Shown here: positions 1-5,012 of the stretch, piece by piece
Position numbering within the stretch: position 1 is the first letter of the stretch
How the letters are laid out: each line of letters begins with the position of its first letter
NCBI GenBank assembly: GCA_934454035.1
Contig: CAKSFY010000132.1
Location: 1-5,736 of the forward strand
From: an uncultured Clostridia bacterium
Lineage (GTDB): Bacteria; Bacillota; Clostridia; UBA1381
DNA length: 5,736 nt
Direction: 5' to 3'
Program-made: the position numbers and the translations under genes
Notes under the pieces: model-generated
The model's input: only the letters and a program-made list of their open reading frames with translations
Databases searched by the model: none
Told to the model about the DNA's origin: nothing

Positions 1-26
1 ATAAGCTTGTGTAAGAGGAGAGGCAA

Positions 27-1184
27 ATGTGCTTTTTTAATAACAGAAAGAAAAGGAGAATTGAAAAAATGAAATTGACCTGGTTAAATAACAATTTTAT
101 ATGTAAGGATTTATATTCTCCGTTTAAAATAGATAAAGATTCGGACTATATAAAAGATTTAAAAAATAAGTATGATATAGTAATAAAACAAGCAATAAAT
201 TCCGGTGCCGATGATGAAAGTATGAGAATTATTATTTGTTTTAGTGTAAAAATACTGAAATCGTTGGAGTTATATTACAAAGCTGATATTGCAGAGAGCA
301 ATAATATCATTCTTGAGTTAGTAAAAGATATAGGGAATAACCCACTTGCTGTAAACTCGGTTGCTGATAGTGATGCATTTCCTGGGGATAAGGCTAATGA
401 GTTACAATTTTTCAGAAGTAGATTAGGAACTCCCAATAAGTCATTTAAGGCAAAAGATATGATTCATTTGCCTAATTCTATGAGGTCGAAATCAGGAAAT
501 TATAGATTTAGCATCCCCGGAAATCCCAGTATGTATTTGGCAAATTCCTCGTATGGATGCTGGATTGAAACAGGCTGTCCGGCTGAAATGGATTTTAATG
601 TTTCACCGGTGTTACTAGATGGAAATCAGAAGATATTTAATCTGGCTATCTCTTTGAGAGATTTTGGATGCTTAAATGAATTTGAAGAAGAGAGTGTGCA
701 TTGCTGGCTAAAATTATATCTCCTTACGATTGCAACTTCTTATGTAGTAAAAGAGGAAAGCAGGATATTTAAGTCAGAGTATATTATATCACAATCGTTA
801 ATGATGGCTTGTAAAAAAATGGGGTACGATGGAATCGCTTATTATTCACGCAGGGTAGACGATGAAGTGTTCGCTTTATGTGCTATCAATTTAGCGCTGT
901 TTGTTGATTACAATGGTGAATATTCAGATATGATCAAGCATATGAAAGTTGATGATGCTTTCAATTATTCATTGTATAAACAACTAAATTCTTCTTTGAA
1001 ATATAAGCAGTACGATTTAAGATCAACATATACCGGATATATTACCAATATTGGAAGTTATGATCGTCAGTATCCATACAAAGAAACAGATTTTTATAAT
1101 TTTGATGAGTTTTTATTTACAACATGGAGGGATAAGCCCAAAGGTAAAGGTAAAGACGAAATTCCGTGGGGTGTTGAGATTTAA
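27..1184 (+). CDS. RES-domain protein (putative NAD+-consuming toxin family)
   Basis: This 385-residue protein carries a RES-like domain at about residues 128-295. The block FFRSRLG (129-134 plus) is followed by YRFSIPGNPSMYLANSSYGCW with the conserved Arg at 160 and Glu at 181 (WIETG). Near the end is YDGIAYYSRR with the conserved Ser at 274. These match the Arg-Glu-Ser pattern that names the family. Known RES toxins degrade NAD+ and pair with Xre-type antitoxins; activity here is inferred. About 127 N-terminal and 90 C-terminal residues lie outside the domain, so it is longer than the compact RES toxins. Two starts have ribosome sites: ATG 27 (GAGGAG, 6-nt gap) and ATG 69 (AAGGAG, 10-nt gap, 371 residues); the Lys/Arg-rich first 14 residues leave this open. 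A TAA at 12-14 in another frame may end an upstream gene, which would make this the second gene of an operon. It converges on the integrase and may be host flank. Confidence 0.82.
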   Translation: MCFFNNRKKRRIEKMKLTWLNNNFICKDLYSPFKIDKDSDYIKDLKNKYDIVIKQAINSGADDESMRIIICFSVKILKSLELYYKADIAESNNIILELVKDIGNNPLAVNSVADSDAFPGDKANELQFFRSRLGTPNKSFKAKDMIHLPNSMRSKSGNYRFSIPGNPSMYLANSSYGCWIETGCPAEMDFNVSPVLLDGNQKIFNLAISLRDFGCLNEFEEESVHCWLKLYLLTIATSYVVKEESRIFKSEYIISQSLMMACKKMGYDGIAYYSRRVDDEVFALCAINLALFVDYNGEYSDMIKHMKVDDAFNYSLYKQLNSSLKYKQYDLRSTYTGYITNIGSYDRQYPYKETDFYNFDEFLFTTWRDKPKGKGKDEIPWGVEI

Positions 1185-1239
1185 TTGATCTTCGATTGAT
1201 ACGAGGGGAATTGAATAAGATACTCGAACCTTTATTTTT
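1185..1239. other. Candidate attachment-site region next to integrase
   Basis: This 55-bp gap lies between the converging RES and integrase genes. Tyrosine-integrase elements usually have an att site immediately beyond the integrase. Read on the minus strand it contains GGTTCGAGTATCTT (1217-1230) and TTCAATTCCCC (1206-1216), both resembling the T-arm of a tRNA or tmRNA, but no foldable tRNA is present and no CCA end follows. The T-run at 1235-1241 lacks a convincing hairpin for a RES terminator. The second att copy is not in the window, so the core cannot be defined here. Confidence 0.25.
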
Positions 1240-2313
1240 TTAAGCGTTCATGCGGTTTGTACGGAACTTGACTACACGTCGACCGCCGTTTACGAAGTCA
1301 TTGATTTTATCGGCTGTTGCAACCTGATGATTATTGGTTATTTGCGTGTAAATATTTTGTGTAGTCGTAATATCGGAATGCCCCAATAATGACTGAGCCG
1401 TTTTTACATCTATCCCGGCATCAAAAAGTATGTAACTTGCAAATGCGTGTCTTAATTGGTGAGGAGTTATTATAAGCCCGGTTTCCTGCTGATATCTTGC
1501 CCAGCGGTGTTTAAAGGTTGATTTACGCATTATTTCGCCGTTATTTCCCGGAAAAACTAATCCCGTAGGATCGCCCTTTTTTAATTTTTCACATAAACAA
1601 TCCAGAAGTACAACATCACGATATCCGGCTTCTGTTTTCGGCTCTTTCATTTTTCCGACATTCCCACTATGGTATACTGATTTTGTGACATGAATTACTT
1701 TATTTTTAAAATCAATATCTTTCCATTGCAGAGCCAATGCCTCACCTTTTCTTAATCCGGTATAAAGCAGAAAATATGCAAGCAAGCCAAATGTACAATT
1801 TATGCTATTTTCTACACATTCAATTTCGTTTTCTGTCGGAATTTTACGTTTTGATTTTGGCAGATGTGACGGCAGTGCTGCAAACTGACAAGGGTTAGTA
1901 TTAACATATTTATTGACATAGGCAAATTTAAAAATCAGATTTAATACCGACTTCTGATTTTTTATTGTTTTCATACAGAACCCCTTTTGCGCACGATAGT
2001 TCAAAAATCTTTCTATTTCAGCCGGTCCAATATCCTTAATGTACACATCTTTGAAATATTCGCACGCATAATCGGAACAAGCCTTGTATGCTTGCTCAGT
2101 CTGCACCGCAATACCTTTAAAATGCTTGTCCTCCCATTCGTCAACCACTTCCCCGAATGTTTTGCCTTGCTCATCTTTATCATGGTATTCCATCATCTGT
2201 CTTTCAATATCCCGAATTGCCTTTTTTTCGGTTGCTTCCGAGCTATAAAAAAATAAGCGTTTCCCGTCAATTGTGACTGATTTACACCAGCGTCCGTCCT
2301 TTCTTTTTTTCAT
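1240..2313 (-). CDS. int: Tyrosine recombinase / phage-type integrase
   Basis: A 357-residue site-specific recombinase that would integrate and excise the element. The N-terminal ~45 residues (KKRKDGRWCKSVTIDGKR) look like an Arm-type DNA-binding domain. A SAM-like core-binding domain spans about 50-145 and the catalytic domain about 160-330. All catalytic residues are visible: Arg188 (TGLRKGE), Lys226 (PKTEAGYR), His285 and Arg288 (HQLRH), His312 (LLGHS) and the nucleophile Tyr322 (NIYTQ), so it should be active. I chose ATG 2313 because AAAGGGAG at 2332-2325 lies 11 nt upstream; a GTG at 2325 in the same frame falls inside that ribosome site. Length is normal for the family. It is the outermost element gene, as in ICEBs1 and many Firmicute prophages. 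It is flanked upstream by a divergent small-RNA unit that may control it. Confidence 0.96.
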   Translation of the reverse strand: MKKRKDGRWCKSVTIDGKRLFFYSSEATEKKAIRDIERQMMEYHDKDEQGKTFGEVVDEWEDKHFKGIAVQTEQAYKACSDYACEYFKDVYIKDIGPAEIERFLNYRAQKGFCMKTIKNQKSVLNLIFKFAYVNKYVNTNPCQFAALPSHLPKSKRKIPTENEIECVENSINCTFGLLAYFLLYTGLRKGEALALQWKDIDFKNKVIHVTKSVYHSGNVGKMKEPKTEAGYRDVVLLDCLCEKLKKGDPTGLVFPGNNGEIMRKSTFKHRWARYQQETGLIITPHQLRHAFASYILFDAGIDVKTAQSLLGHSDITTTQNIYTQITNNHQVATADKINDFVNGGRRVVKFRTNRMNA

Positions 2314-2387
2314 AAAAAAATACACTCCCTTTCAAAATTTTCACTTGACAAAACAGAGTGCATATGATACAATTTATTTGCAATCAT
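2310..2387 (-). CDS. Possible 25-codon leader ORF overlapping the integrase start
   Basis: An open frame of 25 codons (begins MIANKLYHMHSV) starts at ATG 2387 and ends in TGA at 2312-2310, overlapping the integrase ATG in the ATGA arrangement typical of translational coupling. AGGAG at 2407-2403 lies 15 nt upstream, a long gap, but a small hairpin in between could shorten it. It resembles no known peptide. Against it: the integrase has its own good ribosome site, and if the predicted promoter at 2364-2392 is used, this ATG lies upstream of the transcript start. Only readthrough from KilA-N would express it. Confidence 0.22.
   Translation of the reverse strand: MIANKLYHMHSVLSSENFERECIFL
2345..2373 (+). 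promoter_or_regulatory. Strong promoter for the small RNA divergent from int
   Basis: TTGACA (2345-2350) is separated by 17 bp from TACAAT (2368-2373), with a TGn extended -10 at 2365-2367. This is one mismatch from a perfect sigma-A promoter and points away from the integrase gene. No protein gene lies downstream on this strand before a terminator at 2408-2445, so its product is a short RNA. An imperfect inverted repeat (CATATGAT 2361-2368 and ATCATGTG 2383-2390, one mismatch) frames the -10 and start and could be an operator. Confidence 0.75.
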
Positions 2388-2392
2388 GTGTA
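2364..2392 (-). promoter_or_regulatory. Weak candidate integrase promoter
   Basis: On the minus strand TACACA (2392-2387, 4 of 6 to consensus) is separated by 17 bp from TATCAT (2369-2364, 5 of 6). Transcription would begin near 2357, leaving a short leader before the integrase ribosome site. Its -10 overlaps the -10 of the stronger plus-strand promoter, so the two would compete for polymerase. Confidence 0.35.
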
Positions 2393-2446
2393 TCGTAATA
2401 CACTCCTACCCTGTATCGTTTGCAGACGGTACGGGGTTATTTTTTA
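2380..2446 (+). ncRNA. Predicted ~65-nt small RNA with anti-SD segment against int mRNA
   Basis: The expected start is 6-8 nt after the -10, near 2380, and the end is at the T-run 2440-2445. The RNA has a perfect hairpin GTGTAT-CGTA-ATACAC (2388-2403), a TCCT linker, and a terminator hairpin. Bases 2397-2406 (AATACACTCC) are exactly complementary to the integrase mRNA at 2328-2319 (GGAGTGTATT), which includes its Shine-Dalgarno, plus a possible G-U pair. TGTATCGT occurs twice (2389-2396, 2412-2419), so the first copy could also pair with the 3' arm of the terminator. There is no ORF of note. A role as translational repressor of integrase is inference; the repeat could instead be a protein-binding site. 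Confidence 0.55.
2408..2445 (+). terminator. Intrinsic terminator of the small RNA
   Basis: A 12-bp stem pairs ACCCTGTATCGT (2408-2419) with ACGGTACGGGGT (2426-2437) around a 6-nt loop. Two pairs are G-U in the plus-strand RNA and would be A-C mismatches on the other strand. Six T follow at 2440-2445 on the plus strand only. Both points show it acts rightward. Confidence 0.75.
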
Positions 2447-2463
2447 TGCTTAGGCTATACGTT

Positions 2464-3309
2464 TTAATTCATATCTTTTAATTGTTTAACACTGTTATTA
2501 CCCGTCAACGCCTTTATTTGTGTGATTGCGATTTTATTTAATTTTCCAAGTCTTTCCCATTGGTCTATACCCTGCTCTATAAAAAGTGCATTTGTGTTTT
2601 CGAGGTTTGACAATACAAGCAATTGCTCCACAGTTGCATAATCGCGCATATTCCCTTTTAGTTCCGGATTCTCGCGTTTCCATTGTGCTGCTGTTTTCCC
2701 GAATAGCGCAACATTCAGCATATCCGCTTCACTCGCATAAATAATTCGCTTTTGCTGTTTTGTAATTTCGGGTGGAACGAGATTTTCTTTTATTGCATTT
2801 GTGTGAATCTTGTAATTTGCTTTACTTAATAATCGCTTTACATTCCAGTCCAACATTTCTTTGTGCGATTCGTCAATCTTTAAACGTTGATAATCTTGAA
2901 TAATATAAAGCTTAAATTCCGGAGATATCCAAGATGCAAACTCAAATGCAATATCTTTATGCGCAAAGGTACCGCCACCATATCGCCCCGCCTTTGAAAT
3001 CAAGCCGATAGCGTTAGTATTTTTTATCCATTTTTGTGGTGATAATACGAATGAATTTGCGCCGGATTCGATTTTAAACTGGTCGAATTCGACCAGTTTA
3101 AATGACGGATTATTTAATTGTTCCCATAATCCCAAAAACTCAATCGTACTTCTTATCCTAAGCCAATTTTTAATTACATCAGCCGGAAATTCCGGGTTTT
3201 TGTATTTTGCGATATCTGTCAAAGATATATAATCATCTTGCTCAATATTTGATATAACTGATATTTCTGTATCTTTAGCATGAATTACAGTTTTCGCATT
3301 ATTTTTCAC
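2464..3309 (-). CDS. KilA-N domain protein
   Basis: A 281-residue protein of the widespread KilA-N family. The domain covers about residues 27-142: YISLTDIAKYKNPEFP, NWLRIRSTIEFLGLWE (49-63), PQKWIKNTNAIG (91-102), then GRYGGGTFAHKDIAFEFASWISPEF (108-132). KilA-N is a DNA-binding fold of phage and large DNA virus proteins, named after phage P1 KilA, whose expression kills E. coli. The C-terminal half (150-281) is charged, probably helical and not assigned. The start is GTG 3309, with GGGAGGGAG 5 nt upstream; it overlaps the stop of a 15-codon ORF (GTGA). Directly upstream are an intrinsic terminator and a tandem-motif RNA, so full expression needs readthrough or antitermination from the strong promoter, or an unseen promoter. 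A perfect 30-bp palindrome lies in codons 70-79. The biochemical role is unknown; toxin, exclusion factor or regulator are all possible. Confidence 0.92.
   Translation of the reverse strand: MKNNAKTVIHAKDTEISVISNIEQDDYISLTDIAKYKNPEFPADVIKNWLRIRSTIEFLGLWEQLNNPSFKLVEFDQFKIESGANSFVLSPQKWIKNTNAIGLISKAGRYGGGTFAHKDIAFEFASWISPEFKLYIIQDYQRLKIDESHKEMLDWNVKRLLSKANYKIHTNAIKENLVPPEITKQQKRIIYASEADMLNVALFGKTAAQWKRENPELKGNMRDYATVEQLLVLSNLENTNALFIEQGIDQWERLGKLNKIAITQIKALTGNNSVKQLKDMN
3073..3102. repeat. Perfect 30-bp palindrome inside the KilA-N gene
   Basis: TTTAAACTGGTCGAA (3073-3087) is followed without a gap by its exact complement TTCGACCAGTTTAAA (3088-3102). On the coding strand it encodes FKLVEFDQFK (residues 70-79), in a part of the KilA-N domain that is usually similar in the family (NxxFKxVEFD). 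DNA could extrude a cruciform, and the mRNA could form a 13-bp hairpin with an AAUU loop. Function unknown. Confidence 0.95.
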
Positions 3310-3353
3310 TTATTCTCCCTCCCGTTGATTATGTAAAAATAGTTTTCCTTCAT
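3306..3353 (-). CDS. Possible 15-codon leader peptide upstream of KilA-N
   Basis: ATG 3353 is preceded by AGGAG (3363-3359) at 5 nt and opens a 15-codon frame (MKENYFYIINGRENK) whose TGA (3308-3306) overlaps the GTG start of KilA-N. It starts just after the T-run of the terminator. The spacing and overlap suggest a translated, coupled leader, but the peptide resembles nothing known and its length allows chance. Confidence 0.3.
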   Translation of the reverse strand: MKENYFYIINGRENK

Positions 3354-3365
3354 ATTCTCTCCTAT

Positions 3366-3397
3366 AAAAAAATGAGCTGCCTATTCTAAGACAGCTC
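3366..3397 (-). terminator. Intrinsic terminator between tandem-motif RNA and KilA-N
   Basis: On the minus strand GAGCTGTC (3397-3390) pairs with GGCAGCTC (3381-3374) around an 8-nt loop, with one G-U pair, then A and seven T (3372-3366). It ends the RNA and probably limits transcription into KilA-N. Confidence 0.88.
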
Positions 3398-3478
3398 TCA
3401 AACCGACCATTTAGAATCGCATATCGGCAAGCGATTTTCAATCAAACCGACCATTTTACACGCATATCGGCAAGCGTG
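3398..3478 (-). repeat. Two tandem ~43-nt repeat units within the ncRNA
   Basis: CGCTTGCCGATATGCG is identical at 3476-3461 and 3433-3418 (43-nt offset), and AAATGGTCGGTTTGA is identical at 3456-3442 and 3412-3398 (44-nt offset). Between and around these blocks the sequence differs, but the hairpin stems are kept. Confidence 0.95.
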
Positions 3479-3527
3479 AACGACAGATAGTCATGTCGTA
3501 ATATTATTGTATTTTCATACTGTCTTA

Positions 3528-3578
3528 ATTATACGTTTTTTTTATTATTTTGTCAATATGCAAAAATGCACAAAAATG
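3528..3578 (-). promoter_or_regulatory. Perfect consensus promoter with phased T-tracts
   Basis: On the minus strand TTGACA (3556-3551), a 17-bp A-rich spacer, and TATAAT (3533-3528) match the sigma-A consensus at all 12 positions. Upstream, CATTTTTG occurs twice exactly 10 bp apart (3578-3571 and 3568-3561), giving phased T-tracts that may act as UP-element or bent DNA. It should be very strong and apparently constitutive, which fits an abundant RNA rather than a rare regulatory protein. Confidence 0.88.
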
Positions 3579-3618
3579 TTTCTTATATTTCCCTTTTATA
3601 TTTCTTATCGTACCGAAC

Positions 3619-3643
3619 TTTGAAAAGCAACTGCCTTTTCAAA
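3619..3643. other. Hairpin after DUF4236 stop, no T-run
   Basis: TTTGAAAAG (3619-3627) and CTTTTCAAA (3635-3643) form a perfect 9-bp stem with a 7-nt loop, 8 bp after the DUF4236 stop. No T-run follows on either strand, so it is at best a weak terminator or an RNA 3'-end stabiliser for the operon ending here. The rest of the 3579-3650 gap is AT-rich with nothing else recognisable. Confidence 0.4.
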
Positions 3644-3650
3644 AGTCTAA

Positions 3651-4988
3651 TTATGTAAAGTCATTTATTGCATACGGAATAATAGTTTTACATAGCATGG
3701 TTGAGGTTACATTACTTTTATTTTCAAATTCCATGCAAAATTCATATGGATTAACATCACTTAAAGATGTTTCTTCAAAAAAGCTTCGCAAAAAAACGAT
3801 AGAATAAATATAGTCATCATTAATTATGTCAGTTTTTTTATCTTTTCGTTGAGTATATCCGGACATTACAATTTTTTTAATTACAGGACTTGCATTAAAA
3901 AAGTTTGCAGCAAAGAAAACTGCTGTTCCAAAAACACATTTAACATAGTCGATTTTAATCTCTTTTTGAGTTTTATTTTTTCTTTTTACAGTCCCATTTG
4001 CTAACATGGTAGCCTTTTCTGTGGGAATATCCTCTATCTCAGGTAGGTCTAAATCAACATACATCAAATTGTCGGATAATTCATATTGTATACTAAAATC
4101 AATAGGTAATTCAATTTTTGATAACCAATCATCAATATGTTTTTCTATTGTTGATTTATCCCCAGCATTTAGCAATTCAAAATGCTTTTTATCTTCCTCA
4201 AATTGTATTTTATATTCTGCGTTGCATTGTTTGGCTATTTCTTTTTGCTCTGTATCAAATTGAAGCTTCTTTTCTTGCCATTGTGTATATAAATCTCCAA
4301 ATTTTTTATCTATTAAATCATTTGCATATTTTGCTTGTAGTTTGTTGCGTTTCCAAAACATCCAAGTCTTTACTTTTTCTTTTGCCTCAACGAGCAATTC
4401 TTCATATATAGAATCTTTATTAGGCTCAGGTTCAGAAAAACGTGATTTTCTATATTTTTTAGGTTTTAGTTTTTCGATTGACATATCAAACTCTTGTTTC
4501 GTCATTACTTTTGGTGATAACATATAAATATTAATAAATTGATCTGTTTCTGATGCAATCTGAGAAAACTTTTCGGACATCTTTTTTTCTCTTTCATCTT
4601 TAAAATTTTGAGTAGCTTTTATTTTGCGAATTGTATATGTGTCTGTAATCTCATCGCCATATCCATCGTAAAATGTTATTTTACCAAAATCATCTATTTT
4701 AATCTCAACTTCTAAATCAGTATATATATTATCATCGTCATAATCATCGTCGTCATCGTCATAGTAATCATCACAATCATATAAAGAAGATGAACTCTTA
4801 ACAGAACGTTTTCCACTTATTTTGCTTCGATTATATATACCGGTGCCAGGAATACCGGAATTTAAATATGTTCCATTCTTTCCAAAATTAATTGATGAAC
4901 CTCTACCACCAACTGTTAAACTTGCACCTGATTTAGAAACATTCAACGAAACTCCTTTGTTTATTTTTATAGTTTTTCGATACCGCAT
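3651..4988 (-). CDS. DUF4236-domain protein, cargo of the lysogeny operon
   Basis: A 445-residue protein whose first ~55 residues match DUF4236: MRYRKTIKINKGVSLNVSKS, then GGRGSSINFGKNGTYLNSGIPGTGIY, a short Gly-rich beta domain of unknown function common in phage and accessory genes. An Asp-rich stretch follows at 72-86 (11 Asp), then a beta-like segment with a DGYGDE turn (108-114), a long charged helical and probably coiled-coil section (about 165-285), and a C-terminal part (300-445) ending in a conserved-looking YIYSIVFLRSFFEE region. There is no signal peptide and no clear membrane segment. I chose ATG 4988 because GGGGG (5000-4996) lies 7 nt before it; ATG 4994 is only 1 nt from it. 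It follows the metallopeptidase gene by 24 bp, so it is probably expressed with the repressor operon in the integrated state, as expected for exclusion or defence cargo. Function unknown. Confidence 0.9.
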   Translation of the reverse strand: MRYRKTIKINKGVSLNVSKSGASLTVGGRGSSINFGKNGTYLNSGIPGTGIYNRSKISGKRSVKSSSSLYDCDDYYDDDDDDYDDDNIYTDLEVEIKIDDFGKITFYDGYGDEITDTYTIRKIKATQNFKDEREKKMSEKFSQIASETDQFINIYMLSPKVMTKQEFDMSIEKLKPKKYRKSRFSEPEPNKDSIYEELLVEAKEKVKTWMFWKRNKLQAKYANDLIDKKFGDLYTQWQEKKLQFDTEQKEIAKQCNAEYKIQFEEDKKHFELLNAGDKSTIEKHIDDWLSKIELPIDFSIQYELSDNLMYVDLDLPEIEDIPTEKATMLANGTVKRKNKTQKEIKIDYVKCVFGTAVFFAANFFNASPVIKKIVMSGYTQRKDKKTDIINDDYIYSIVFLRSFFEETSLSDVNPYEFCMEFENKSNVTSTMLCKTIIPYAINDFT

Positions 4989-5012
4989 ATACATTCCCCC
5001 TTATTTTATATA

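Larger units (their letters stand above)
2319..2406. repeat. Direct repeat AATACACTCC at int RBS and in the small RNA
   Basis: The 10-mer AATACACTCC occurs at 2319-2328, over the integrase ribosome site, and at 2397-2406, inside the small RNA, in the same orientation 78 bp apart. It may be an RNA-pairing element (see the small RNA), or an operator or arm-type binding site. Confidence 0.5.
3366..3521 (-). ncRNA. Predicted ~155-nt structured RNA with two tandem hairpin motifs
   Basis: It starts about 7 nt after a consensus -10 (near 3521) and ends at the terminator T-run. Elements in order on the minus strand are: hairpin ACGACA/TGTCGT (3499-3480, 8-nt loop); motif copy 1, stem CACGC/GCGTG with loop TTGCCGATAT (3478-3459), then AAATGGTCGGTTTGA (3456-3442); motif copy 2, stem AATCGC/GCGATT with the same loop (3436-3415), then AAATGGTCGGTTTGA (3412-3398); and the terminator. 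The stems differ between copies yet stay paired, which supports RNA structure. Loop CCGA can pair with downstream TCGG in each copy, allowing an H-type pseudoknot. I see no protein ORF. It could be a type III antitoxin-like RNA, a tandem attenuator for KilA-N, or an independent sRNA. I do not recognise a named family. Confidence 0.72.

Noticed and set aside
1195..1230. A complete tRNA or tmRNA at the element edge
   Set aside because: T-arm-like pieces are present on the minus strand, but the T-stem does not pair (AAAGG against ATCTT), no anticodon or D-arm is visible, and CCA is absent.
1202..1241. Intrinsic terminator for the RES gene
   Set aside because: There is a T-run (1235-1241), but the only stem is CGAG/CTCG with a 17-nt loop, too weak to call.
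2314..2325. GTG 2325 as integrase start
   Set aside because: The GTG overlaps the Shine-Dalgarno that serves ATG 2313, and no other ribosome site precedes it.
3398..3478. Two-copy repeat as a CRISPR array
   Set aside because: Only two units, the repeat contains hairpin and tail blocks with covarying stems, there is no spacer-like unrelated sequence of constant length, and no cas genes are seen.
3550..3807. Plus-strand 85-codon frame over the promoter and DUF4236 end
   Set aside because: It runs antisense through a consensus promoter and the DUF4236 gene, has no ribosome site and no recognisable motif; other plus-strand frames at 1987-2256 and 4006-5070 are antisense shadows likewise.
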